DNA of 64,000 nt from Reichenbachiella sp. (lineage in GTDB: Bacteria; Bacteroidota; Bacteroidia; Cytophagales; Cyclobacteriaceae). Below the pieces are notes generated by a model. It was given only the letters and a program-made list of their open reading frames with translations. It had not been told where the DNA came from and searched no databases. The translations under genes were made by a program, and so were the position numbers. The stretch covers positions 434,001-498,000 of the forward strand of contig NZ_JAWPMM010000001.1 in assembly GCF_033344935.1 (NCBI RefSeq). Reading direction: 5' to 3'. This document shows, piece by piece, positions 1 through 10,900 of the stretch (positions are counted from its first letter, which is position 1; every line of letters starts with the position of its first letter).

Positions 1-1
1 A

Positions 2-820
2 AATGTGAGAAAGGCCATTCGGAGATCTGGGTACCAAAAGACATTTTGGGAAATATATCGATATCTACCAAGAGAAACCCGTTCGTATGTGCCACAGTTT
101 GTGGCCATGATCTATACGCTCAACTATTTGGATGAACACAATTTTATCCTTGACGAAATAGATATGAATTATCAGGTAGCCCATGATACGGTACATGTGA
201 ATGGCTACATGCATCTAGAGACTTTTGCAAATCTGACCAATCTTTGTGTAGATGATCTTATTTCGCTCAACCCTCATGTGATTAGAGGAGCCACTCCTGA
301 TGGCACATTGAATTTTCCGCTTAGGGTGCCATCGGACTTGGCCGAGGACATTCGGATGAACCGTTTAGCTATTTTGGATTCAGCGAGCAAAGTAGGAAGA
401 AAAGAATTGGAGTATTTGGCCAGAAATTCACCAGGCAGCACCTATGGTCGTACACGACAGGTCTATAGAGTAAGAAGTGGTGATGTGTTAGGCACCATTG
501 CTCAGCGATATCATGTCCGGGTATCTGATCTCAAGAGATGGAATAATTTAAATAGCAATATGATCCGAGTGGGTCAGCGATTGAATATTTGGACCTTACC
601 ACACTATTCTTCCAAAACTAGAGAAACTTACGTGGTGAAAAATGTCCCAAAACCCGTGCCGGTTGTGGCGGGAGGAACTTATCATTTGGTGAAGTCTGGG
701 GAATCGCTCTGGAGTATTTCGAAGCTGTATGAAGATTTAAGCATTGAAAAAATTAAGAAATTGAATAACCTCACTACTTCCAATATCAAGCCGGGCCAAA
801 AATTATTAATTAATATGTGA
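2..820 (+). CDS. Lytic murein transglycosylase D-like protein, C-terminal part (5'-truncated by window edge)
   Basis: This is the C-terminal 272 residues of a periplasmic peptidoglycan lytic transglycosylase of the MltD type. The frame is open to the window edge, so the catalytic glutamate part of the SLT domain lies mostly upstream. The first residues (NVRKAIRRSG) and the segment ending SYVPQFVAMIY are typical of the end of the MltD SLT domain. Two LysM peptidoglycan-binding modules follow, at about residues 152-197 (starting VYRVRSGDVLGTIA) and 226-271 (starting YHLVKSGESLWSIS). The gene ends 43 bases before a lipoprotein gene on the same strand and is probably co-transcribed with it. The family call is firm. 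The exact MltD subgroup cannot be judged without the missing part. Confidence 0.85.
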   Translation, partial: NVRKAIRRSGYQKTFWEIYRYLPRETRSYVPQFVAMIYTLNYLDEHNFILDEIDMNYQVAHDTVHVNGYMHLETFANLTNLCVDDLISLNPHVIRGATPDGTLNFPLRVPSDLAEDIRMNRLAILDSASKVGRKELEYLARNSPGSTYGRTRQVYRVRSGDVLGTIAQRYHVRVSDLKRWNNLNSNMIRVGQRLNIWTLPHYSSKTRETYVVKNVPKPVPVVAGGTYHLVKSGESLWSISKLYEDLSIEKIKKLNNLTTSNIKPGQKLLINM

Positions 821-863
821 CTTTTGCTAAAACCCGGATTACTACTAAAAGCATTCAACTCTT

Positions 864-1943
864 ATGACATTGAGAAACACGCATTACCTATTAATACTTT
901 TAATTTCATTTTTAACTGTTAGCTGTAGTTCAGACACCGCGAAAAACGGTGGAAGCAAGTCTCATTTGCCAGTGGCACGTGGCGAAGCCAATGCTATACT
1001 TTGTGTGATGGATACTACCCAGTGGAACGGTCCGGTAGGCGAGGCATTAAGAGATATTTTTTCTGACTATGTCCCAGGCTTGCCTCAGGACGAGCCTTAC
1101 TTCAAGTTGAGAAATATCAACCCATTGAAAATGAATAATATTCTCAAAACGGGTAAGTCCATGATATTCGTGAGTACAATGGATAACCAAGGTGCTCAAA
1201 GCCGAGCCATGCAAAACTATTTTACCTCTTCCTCTTTAGAGAAAATTTTGAGTGACACTGCCTTGTATAGATTGCCTCAAAAGAATCAGTTTGCACGAGG
1301 ACAAGAAATCTTACATCTTTTTGGTCAAACAGAGCAGCAACTTATTGCTCATTTGAAAAGAGATAAAGAGGTATTAAGAAATTACTTCTTGAATATTGAG
1401 AATGAAAGAATTTCAAAGGCTGTATTTAAGGTTCGTGAAAAGCAGATCGAGAAGACATTGAGAGAAACTCATGGCTTTGATGTGCAAGTGCCTTATGGTT
1501 ATGATTTGGCAAAAAACCAACGAGATTTTATTTGGATTAGACTTTTAGACCCAGAATATGAAAAAAATATTTTTGTTCATTATAGACCATTCAATTCTCG
1601 CGAACCTTTTGAGGATGTGTTAGCATTTCGCGAAGAAATCACCTCCTCTTATATGCGTGATGTCCAGAAGCCAGATATTTTCATGACGCTACAAAATGAG
1701 AACATGAATATCCGTGAAGTGAACTTCAAAGGAAAATATGCCAAAGAACTCCGTGGTCTTTGGAAGCTGAGTGATATTTCTGGAGGAGGACCTTTTGTCA
1801 GTTACGTATTTGTTGACGAATCTCAAAAACGCTTGTATTATTTGGAAGGGTATGTATACGCGCCATCCAAGGATAAGCGTGAGTTTATGCAAGAAATGGA
1901 AGTCATAATAAACACCTTCCGTTCTGGGAAAGAATTGAAATAA
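864..1943 (+). CDS. DUF4837 family lipoprotein
   Basis: A 359-residue predicted lipoprotein. The N-terminus has a hydrophobic signal (LLILLISFLTV) followed by a lipobox-like VSC with Cys near residue 21, so it should be anchored in an envelope membrane. The body (for example the EANAILCVMD start and the PYGYDLAKNQRDFIWIRLLD stretch) resembles DUF4837, a family confined to Bacteroidota whose function is unknown to me. It follows the MltD-like gene by 43 bases and may share its transcript, which suggests a cell-wall or envelope role by context only. The length and start (ATG directly before the signal) look complete. Confidence 0.75.
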   Translation: MTLRNTHYLLILLISFLTVSCSSDTAKNGGSKSHLPVARGEANAILCVMDTTQWNGPVGEALRDIFSDYVPGLPQDEPYFKLRNINPLKMNNILKTGKSMIFVSTMDNQGAQSRAMQNYFTSSSLEKILSDTALYRLPQKNQFARGQEILHLFGQTEQQLIAHLKRDKEVLRNYFLNIENERISKAVFKVREKQIEKTLRETHGFDVQVPYGYDLAKNQRDFIWIRLLDPEYEKNIFVHYRPFNSREPFEDVLAFREEITSSYMRDVQKPDIFMTLQNENMNIREVNFKGKYAKELRGLWKLSDISGGGPFVSYVFVDESQKRLYYLEGYVYAPSKDKREFMQEMEVIINTFRSGKELK

Positions 1944-2101
1944 GGGTGCTATTTTCAAGTCATTAAACTCTGATAACATAATGCCTATTTTCTAGGTCAT
2001 TTCTCGTAGAATTTCCGCAATTTTGAAGCTTGGTTTTTGCCCATTTAGCATTCCCCCATGTGCTCAAAAGCCAACAACATTATTAATCCACAAATTCTAC
2101 T

Positions 2102-4375
2102 ATGAGTTTAAAAATAAGAAAGAAAGACGCACTCGATTTTCATTCAGAACCTATTCCTGGAAAAATAGAGGTTACTCCCACAAAACCCTTAGCCACACAA
2201 CACGACTTGGCCTTGGCCTATTCTCCAGGAGTGGCAGAGCCGTGTCTTGAAATAGCAGAAGATAAAGAGAAAGTATACAAGTACACAGCCAAGGGCAATT
2301 TGGTGGGTGTGATTTCAAATGGTACCGCAGTATTGGGACTAGGTAATATTGGTCCTGAAGCGTCTAAGCCCGTAATGGAAGGTAAAGGTGTACTTTTCAA
2401 AAAATTTGCTGGAATAGATGTTTTCGACATCGAAATCAACGAGGAAGACCCTGATGAGTTTATCAAAATCGTCAAGTCTTTGGAGCCGACATTTGGAGGA
2501 ATAAATCTTGAAGATATCAAAGCACCAGAAAGCTTCAAGATAGAGGGTCAACTGAGAGAGCAAATGAACATTCCGGTCATGCACGATGATCAGCACGGTA
2601 CGGCTATCATTTCCAGTGCAGCTTTGCTCAACGCACTTGAAGTTGTAGACAAGAAAATTTCCGAAATCAAGATCGTAGTGAATGGAGCTGGTGGAGCGGC
2701 CATAGCCTGTACGGATTTGTATGTTAAAATGGGTGCTACTCGTGAAAACATTGTAATGCTAGATAGCAAAGGAGTGATCCGAAAAGATCGTGAAAATCTA
2801 GATGCAATGAAAGGCAAGTATGCCACTGAAAGAGATATATCAACGATTTCAGAAGCGGTAAAAGGGGCAGACATGTTTCTGGGCTTGTCTATGGGCAATG
2901 TGCTTTCTCCGGACGACCTATTGTCCATGGCTGATAACCCAATCGTATTTGCGTTGGCTAATCCAGACCCTGAAATCGCTTATGACTTAGCGATGTCAAC
3001 AAGAGACGACATAGTAATGGCTACTGGTCGTTCAGATCATCCTAATCAGGTGAACAACGTCTTAGGATTCCCCTATATTTTTAGAGGTGCATTGGATGTG
3101 AGAGCTACATCCATTAATGAAGAAATGAAGTTGGCCGCAGTGAAGGCCTTGGCAGAAATGACCAAACTCCCTGTGCCTGAAATCGTTTCCAAAGCTTATG
3201 GCGAGAAGTCGATCAAGTTCGGGAAGGATTATTTGATTCCCAAACCGTTAGACCCAAGATTGATAGCTAATATATCATCTGCAGTGGCTAAAGCTGCTAT
3301 GGATTCTGGAGTGGCAAAAACAACTATCGACAACTGGGAAGAATACAAAATTGAGTTAGAAGAGCGCGTAGGAGCCGAGAAGCGAATCATATCAAGAATC
3401 ATTTCTGCGGCGAAAAAGAACCCTAAGCGAATCGTATTTGCTGAGGCGGACGAAGAAAAAATCCTGAAAGCGGCACAGCTCGTGGCTGATGAAAAAGTGG
3501 GTATTCCTATCTTATTGGGTAATGAGAAAAAGATCAAACGCCTCATCGGTGAATTAAATCTTGATTTAGATTGTACGATCATCGATCCATTCTACCAAGA
3601 GGAGAAAGTAGATGTTTTCGCCAAAATTTATTTTGAAAAGAGAAAGAGAAAAGGGGCTACTGTACAAGAGGGTAGACATCAGATGCTCGATAGAAATTAC
3701 TACGGGGCGATGATGGTAGAAACTGGCGAAGCCGATGCACTGATATCCGGATTGAATAGCGACTACCCTAACACGATACGTCCAGCACTTCAAATCATTG
3801 GTGTTGAAGAAGGATTAACACGTGTCGCAGGTATGTACATCGTTAGAAATAAGAAAGGGACTTTCTTCCTGGCAGATACTACAGTAAATGTAAATCCAAA
3901 TGTGGAAGGGTTAGTCAACATTATTGAATTGACTCATCGGGCGGTGAAGTTCTTTGGTTTCGAACCAAAAATGGCTATGCTCTCCTACTCCAACTTTGGC
4001 TCAGCTAAGGGAGATGTACCAAGCAAGACAGCCAAAGCGGTACAGATTGCTAAGGAAAAATGGCCGGAGATGATTATCGATGGAGACATTCAAGCGAACT
4101 TGGCGATGAACAAAAAAATGCTAGAGAAAACTTATCCGTTTAGTGATTTGGCTGGGCATCAGGTTAACACATTAATTTTCCCTAATTTGTCTTCTGGAAA
4201 TATTGCTTATAAACTGCTCATGGAGATTGGAGCAAGCGAAGCCATAGGACCTATTCTAATGGGTATGCAAAAACCGGTGCATGTATTGCAAACGGGGAGC
4301 TCAGTTAGAGAAATTTATAACATGGCAGCTATTGCCGTTGTTGATGCACAGGCTACCGCCAATAAGAAGAAATAA
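2102..4375 (+). CDS. maeB: NADP-dependent malic enzyme with C-terminal phosphotransacetylase-like domain
   Basis: Malic enzyme, converting malate to pyruvate and CO2 with reduction of NAD(P), in the large two-domain form (757 residues; about 750-760 is usual for MaeB). Residues 1-420 hold the malic enzyme part: the AYSPGVAEPCLEI motif near residue 40, the DDQHGTA motif, and a Rossmann segment VNGAGGAAIACTDLY. Residues of about 430-757 form a phosphate acetyltransferase-like domain, thought to be regulatory rather than catalytic in MaeB enzymes. The stop codon is immediately followed by the ruvA ATG with no spacer, so the two are co-transcribed. A TTG start further upstream in another frame was discarded. 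Confidence 0.95.
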   Translation: MSLKIRKKDALDFHSEPIPGKIEVTPTKPLATQHDLALAYSPGVAEPCLEIAEDKEKVYKYTAKGNLVGVISNGTAVLGLGNIGPEASKPVMEGKGVLFKKFAGIDVFDIEINEEDPDEFIKIVKSLEPTFGGINLEDIKAPESFKIEGQLREQMNIPVMHDDQHGTAIISSAALLNALEVVDKKISEIKIVVNGAGGAAIACTDLYVKMGATRENIVMLDSKGVIRKDRENLDAMKGKYATERDISTISEAVKGADMFLGLSMGNVLSPDDLLSMADNPIVFALANPDPEIAYDLAMSTRDDIVMATGRSDHPNQVNNVLGFPYIFRGALDVRATSINEEMKLAAVKALAEMTKLPVPEIVSKAYGEKSIKFGKDYLIPKPLDPRLIANISSAVAKAAMDSGVAKTTIDNWEEYKIELEERVGAEKRIISRIISAAKKNPKRIVFAEADEEKILKAAQLVADEKVGIPILLGNEKKIKRLIGELNLDLDCTIIDPFYQEEKVDVFAKIYFEKRKRKGATVQEGRHQMLDRNYYGAMMVETGEADALISGLNSDYPNTIRPALQIIGVEEGLTRVAGMYIVRNKKGTFFLADTTVNVNPNVEGLVNIIELTHRAVKFFGFEPKMAMLSYSNFGSAKGDVPSKTAKAVQIAKEKWPEMIIDGDIQANLAMNKKMLEKTYPFSDLAGHQVNTLIFPNLSSGNIAYKLLMEIGASEAIGPILMGMQKPVHVLQTGSSVREIYNMAAIAVVDAQATANKKK

Positions 4376-4969
4376 ATGATTGCATATCTGGAAGGAAAGC
4401 TGATGGTTAAAGATCCTACCTATATCATTGTGGATGTAGGAGGTATGGGTTATCAGGTCAAAATTACACTCAACACTTTTGCGCAGGTCAAGGGGCTCGA
4501 TAGCTGCAAGATTCACACCCACTTACATGTCAAAGAAGATGCTCATACTTTGTATGGGTTCTTCGAGGAGTCGGAGCGTAAGAGATTTTTACAACTGATT
4601 TCTATATCAGGAGTAGGACCTTCCACCGGATTGATGATATTGTCTTCTCTTTCGCCTGAAGAAATTCATTCAGCGATTGTAAACGGTGATGTAAAAACCA
4701 TAAGTGGGGTGAAGGGAATTGGTCAGAAAACAGCGCAGAGAATTATCCTTGAATTGAAAGATAAAATGAGCAAAGAAGAGCTCGAAGGTCATGCGCCGGT
4801 GATATCCCTATCTTCAGGCAATACACTAAAGTCAGAAGCGTTATCCGCCCTGACAACTTTGGGCATTAATAAAGCAGCAGCTGAAAAAACGATTGATAAA
4901 ATTATGAATGAAACCGCGGAGCAAATGAGTCTGGAGGAATTAATTAAATTAGCCCTGAAAAGGGCCTAA
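4376..4969 (+). CDS. ruvA: Holliday junction branch migration protein RuvA
   Basis: RuvA, 197 residues, binds four-way DNA junctions as a tetramer and loads the RuvB helicase during recombinational repair. Seen: the N-terminal OB-fold start (MIAYLEGKL...VDVGGMGYQV), the HLHVKEDAHTLYGF segment typical of RuvA, two helix-hairpin-helix motifs (ISISGVGPSTGL and ISGVKGIGQKTAQRI), and a C-terminal helical domain that would contact RuvB. Length and start agree with the family. It sits with no gap after maeB and 17 bases before sprA. RuvB and RuvC are not in this window. Confidence 0.97.
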   Translation: MIAYLEGKLMVKDPTYIIVDVGGMGYQVKITLNTFAQVKGLDSCKIHTHLHVKEDAHTLYGFFEESERKRFLQLISISGVGPSTGLMILSSLSPEEIHSAIVNGDVKTISGVKGIGQKTAQRIILELKDKMSKEELEGHAPVISLSSGNTLKSEALSALTTLGINKAAAEKTIDKIMNETAEQMSLEELIKLALKRA

Positions 4970-4986
4970 ATCAGCAACAACAGAGT

Positions 4987-7900
4987 TTGAGTCCAATCAA
5001 ATTCCAAATAACACCTACCTTAATACTCGTTCTCCTCGTGGGAATGCTGGGAGCATATTCTTCATATGGGTATCAACAAATTCCGGTGGATTCTGTTAGT
5101 GCTGACTCTGTAGTCAATCAAAAATACGAGCCTTCTTACCGCCCAACTTTTAGACAACAGGACAGATTTGGTGATCCCTTCTCCAATACACAAAGTCCTT
5201 CACCCTTATTATTGGAAGACCCAGCGTCTATGCAGCTGGATCTGGAAATAGATACAGGCATGAACTACACCATCTACGAAAGAGTAGGTGCGCTCAATTA
5301 TCGCCCAAGGTCTACCATGACTTTTGAGGAATTCAATCGGTATCAGGATGCAGAAATGAAGAAGGAATACTGGCAAAACCGATCGTCAGGTTTGGATGGT
5401 GAAAGTGCCGTGAGTGGCAGGCGACTCATTCCTAAACTTTATATCAGTCCCATCTTCGATAGAATTTTTGGAGGAAGCTATGTGGACATCGAACCTAATG
5501 GTTTTGTAAATCTCGATTTTGGAGGCCGTTGGCAGCGAATAGAAAACCCGGCCATTCCTATCAATCAACAAAGGAATGGGGGCTTCAACTACAACCAGCA
5601 AATCTCCATGAATGTGGTGGGTAAAGTGGGAGAAAAACTGGCTATTACCGCTAATTTTGATAACAACAACTCCTTCGATTTTCAGAATAACTTGAAAGTT
5701 GAGTACACCGGTTACGAAGAGGACATTATCAAAAAGATTGAGATTGGTAATGTAAGTATGCCAGTCTCCAATTCATTGATGACCGGCGGACAGAGTTTGT
5801 TCGGTATCAAAACGCAGCTCCAGTTTGGAAAACTATACGTGACGGCTCTGGCCTCTCGCCAACAAGGAAAATCTCAAAGCAAGACCTTTCAATTTGGAGC
5901 TGAAGGCCAACCTTTCAGTTTGAGAGCGGCTGATTACGACGAACGACGACATTTCTTCTTATCACATTTCTTTAGAGACAATTATCAAAACTGGTTGCAA
6001 GACATCCCTCAGGTTACCTCTGGTGTCAATATCACAAGGGTAGAGGTCTACGTGGTGAACACCAATAATGAGACGGCCAATGTTCGAAATTTTATTGCCT
6101 TTACAGATTTAGGAGAAGGCAAGGCGGACAATATTCAAAATAGTATTCAGTGGGGACCAGGCGCTCAGGGCGACCCATCGGATAATGATGCCAATGGACT
6201 TTGGAATTATATCAACACCAATGAAAGTCAGGTAAGGAATATTTCAACTGTTGAAAGTTTTTTGGGTAGTTCTGCTTCTGGAAATATGATGGTGGGTACT
6301 GATTTTGAGGTGAGACCAACGGCAAGGAAACTAGATGCTCGCGAATACAAGTGGCATTCTAAATTGGGATACATCAGTTTGCAGCGAAAGCTGCAAAACG
6401 ATGAAGTACTGGCTGTGGCTTTTGAGTATACTTATAATGGCCAGAGCTTTAAAGTAGGGGAATTATCAGAGTCGTACAATGGGCGTCCAGATGACGATCT
6501 AATCTTTTTGAAAATGTTGCGTCCTGGTCGGATCAACACGGAGATTAAAACCTGGGATTTGATGATGAAAAATATTTACTCACTGAATTCTCCAAGAATT
6601 AATCAAGAAGGCTTCGAATTACGAATCAATTATCGTGATGATACGAAAAACTACGATGCACCGAACTTAAATGAGGGAGCTAATACCAACAATGTCCCGT
6701 TGATTGAACTGTTGGCTTTGGATCAATTGAACGTGAATGGAGACAACCAAAAAGACGGTAAATTTGACTTTATCCCTGATGTCACCTTCGATGTAGATAA
6801 CGGTTATGTGATTTTTCCAGTATTGGAACCTTTCGGAACTACGCTTGAATCAAAATTTGAGAGCAACGAACAAAGATTGAAGGATCAATATGTTTTTCAG
6901 GATTTATATGATCAGTCAAAAATTGATGCTCAGCAGAATATCGCTAAAAATAAATTCTTCATCAATGGTACCTATTCCTCTAGCGCAGCAGGCGTGTATC
7001 CACTCAATGCTTTCAATATTGCGAAAGGATCGGTAAGAGTCACTGCTGGTAGCCAATTGTTGGCTGAGGGAGTAGATTATCAGGTCAATTACAATACAGG
7101 AGGAACAGTAACTATACTTAATCAAGGTGTTATTGCCTCCGGGAAGCAAATCAACATTTCTTATGAGGTAGACGATCTTTTTAGTTTTAGATCCAGATGG
7201 TTGACCGGGGCTCGATTGGACTACCGCTTTTCAGATAAGATAAATGTAGGAGCTACCGTATTTCACTTGAGTGAGAGGCCTGGTGGCGTGAGTCGCTACA
7301 CCGCGGGTAATGAACCAATTAAAAATACCAAATATGGCTTCGACGTCAACTATCAGGAAGAATCTCGGATGCTAACCAAAATGGTTGATGCATTGCCCTT
7401 GTTGAGTACGAAGGAAAAATCCACGGTGACTTTTAATGGTGAATTTGCCCAATTACTGCCTGGTACATCCAACAAGGTGAATGGGGAAAGTTCGTCCTAT
7501 CTGGATGATTTTGAGAGCGCAGTTACTCCTTACAACATTGCTGGTGGGCATCTGCCATGGAAGTTGGGCTCTACTCCTGCCCGTTTTCAAGATAGTTCCG
7601 ACCCATTGGCAGATAACTATCGACGAGCTAAAATGGCTTGGTACATCATCGACAGATCTGCTTTTTATCTAAGTGGAGGAAATAAGCCGGATAACATTTC
7701 TGACGAGGATTTGGAAAATCACTATGTGAGACCAGTACTACCTCAGGAAATCTACAAGCAACAAGATCGCCAAGTAGTGAATACTAACCTTCCAGTTTTT
7801 GATATTGCCTACTATCCGCAAGAAAGAGGACCTTACAACTACAATCCAAACCTGACACCTGATGGTCTACTTCCGGATCCTAAGAGTAATTATGGAGCCA

Positions 7901-10900
7901 TTACCCGTGCGATTACCGGAGAAGTGAACTTCCGCCAGAATAACATGGAGTACATTGAATTCTGGATGATGGATCCGTTTATTCAAGGAGAGCGTGGTGT
8001 GGTGCACGATGGTATTGTGAATACAAATAATCAAACGGGAGGAAAGCTGATATTCAATTTGGGAGACGTCTCAGAGAATTTGTTGGAGGAAGGAAAACAT
8101 GAATTTGAGAATGGATTACCTCCTGATGGAAGCCTTGAAAATACAGAACCTACGTCTTATGGTAAGGCCACGACCTTGCAATATCTCACGGAGTTTTTTG
8201 ACAATTCAGCTTCTTCCAGACCTAATCAGGATGTTGGACTGGATGGGCTTAAATCAGAAGAAGAGCGGGCACAGTTTGGCCCTATCATTGGCCTAGACGG
8301 AATGAACGCTACCGGCCAAGCTAGAACCAGAGATGATGTCGCTGCGGATGATTTTGAATATTTTCTTAGTGACAACTATGACGAGCGTAATGCAAAAATT
8401 CTAGAGCGATACAAAAAATTTAACGGAATTGAAGGGAACTCGCCGATTGGTGCCGGTTCGAATAGTTTTACGGCCTCAGCAACCAATATTCCTGAAAACG
8501 AAGATTTGAACGATGATAATTACATCAATACACTAGAAGCTTACCGCGAATTTGAAATTGATATGACAGACATCAATTCCTTACAGGTTGGAAATCACAA
8601 TATTGTTGACAAGGCCGTGAGTAGTGATGGTGAAGCGACGTGGTATCTATTTAGAATACCCATCAACCAACCGACCAAAACGGTTGGGGAATACACGGAA
8701 GAATCCAATAGATTCATCAGAATGTATATGACCGATTGGCAGCAGCCGGTAGTATTGAGGATGGCTAAGATGCAATTAGTGGCCAGCCAGTGGAGAAAAT
8801 CAGTCGAAAACCTTAAGGATCAGGGCTTTGATGTATTACCAGAGACAGGCACTTCTGATTTTGAAGTGTCGGTGGTAAATATTGAGGAAAATAGTTTGCC
8901 AGCAGATGGGAAGCCACCCTATGTACTGCCGCCTGGAATTACTCGAGATCAGGATAATACCACCACAATTTCTCGTCAGGTGAATGAGCAGTCGCTCAAG
9001 ATTTGTGTGGAGGATTTGGAAGATGGAGATGCACGGGCCGTGTACAAAGAAGTTTCTCAGGATTTGGTCAATTATGGCAGACTCAAAATGTTTTTTCATG
9101 CCGAGCAATATCAAAATGATATGGTTAATGACGATGAAATGACAGGGTTTCTTCGCTTGGGGTTAGACCAAACCTCTAATTATTATGAGATTGAAGTTCC
9201 TTTAAAAATCACTCCTGATAATGCGGCACCTTACTTGGATACTGATGTATGGCCGGAAGAAAATGAAATCAATATTGCCTTAAACGAGCTGTACGGAGTG
9301 AAAGCTGCGAGAAATGGGAGCGATGTGAATGTCGAAGATGAATTTAGCAGGCAGTCTTCGGATGGAAAATACAGACTTACCATAGTTGGAAATCCAAAGC
9401 TGAACAATATCACGACCATGATGATTGGGATTAGAAATCCAAAATCCGAAGATAGTGCAGAACCGCATTCACTCTGTATATGGGCCAACGAAATGAGATT
9501 GACCGATTACGATGATGAAAAAGGCTGGGCTGCTAATGCCAGAATGAGTGTGAAATTGGCCGACTTTGCTACAATTAATGCAGCAACTCGATACACCAGT
9601 GTAGGCTTTGGCGGTATACAAGACAATATATCTCAACGGACACGTGATGAATCCATTGATTATGATTTGTCCATGAACATGAATGTGGATAAACTAATAC
9701 CGTGGAATACTGGCATTAAGATCCCCATGTTTGTAAGTTATTCGAAGTCCAAACAAACACCAAAATATGACCCGTTAGACCCCGATATACCTTTGGAAGC
9801 TTCAGTGTTGAAATTTGACCAACAGGAAGAGCGCGACGAATACAAAGAGAAAGTAATATCACAGACGGTCAATAAAAGCATCAACTTTATTGATGTACAT
9901 AAAGAAAAAGTGAAGCCAGATGCCAAAAGCCATGTGTATGATATTGAGAATTTCTCGTTCAGCTACGCCTACTCTGAGCAGAAGTCAAGCAATGTGAATA
10001 CAGAAAGGGACTTTAGAAAAGAGTATGATGGTAATGTTTCATACAACTACAGCCCGCAGCCTCCATCTCTGGAACCATTCAAAAACTCAGAAGCTCTTTC
10101 CAGCCCCTACCTGAAACTGATCAAGGACATCAATTTTTCTCCTTTGCCTAATAATTTTTCTGTTAGAGCATCTATGAATCGAGTTTTTAGAAAAAGGCAA
10201 TTGAGGAACGCGGACTTAACCACCACTGGAATTGATCCAAATTTCGAAAAGTATTTTACTTTCAACAGAACCTATAATGTCCGATGGAGCATTTTCAAAA
10301 GCCTCAGTGTAAATTATAATGCCACCGCTAATGCTATCATCGACGAACCTGAGGGAGATATAGATACACAGGCCAAACGGGATTCTATCTGGAACAACAT
10401 CAAAAGGTTTGGAAGGATGAAAAACTATAACCAAAGTATCGGAGCCAACTATAGGCTGCCTTTGGATAAGCTTCCCTTGACCGACTGGATGAGTGCCGAT
10501 TATCGATACAATGTGGATTATCGCTGGACAGGTGGAAATATTGGTCAGGTAGATGAGTTCGGGAATCTGGTGGAAAACAGCCGTACCAGAGATTTGAATG
10601 GAAAGATTGACATGATAAAGTTGTATAATAAGTCTAAGTACCTCAAATCGATCAACTCCCCTTCTCGATCCAGAAGCAGCTCGACAAGATCACGAGCTCC
10701 GGCTCGTGTAGATACCACCAGGTCGTCCGGTGGAGGTGCTGGACTCAAAGGTTTTATGCGCCTACTCATGTCTCTGCGCTCAATTAATATGACCTATGGG
10801 CAAAGGGAATCAACTAAACTCCCTGGTTTTATCCCGGTGCCTTACTTATTTGGTATGGATAGTGAATTTGATGCGCCAGGCTCTGCATTCATTTTTGGTA

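Noticed and set aside
1689-1979. Minus-strand open frame of 96 codons
   Set aside because: It lies antisense to the DUF4837 gene and its sequence has no family features or start context. A shadow of the real gene.
2023-2250. Plus-strand frame before and across the maeB start
   Set aside because: Out of frame with maeB, which has the family N-terminus at 2102. Low-complexity basic translation.
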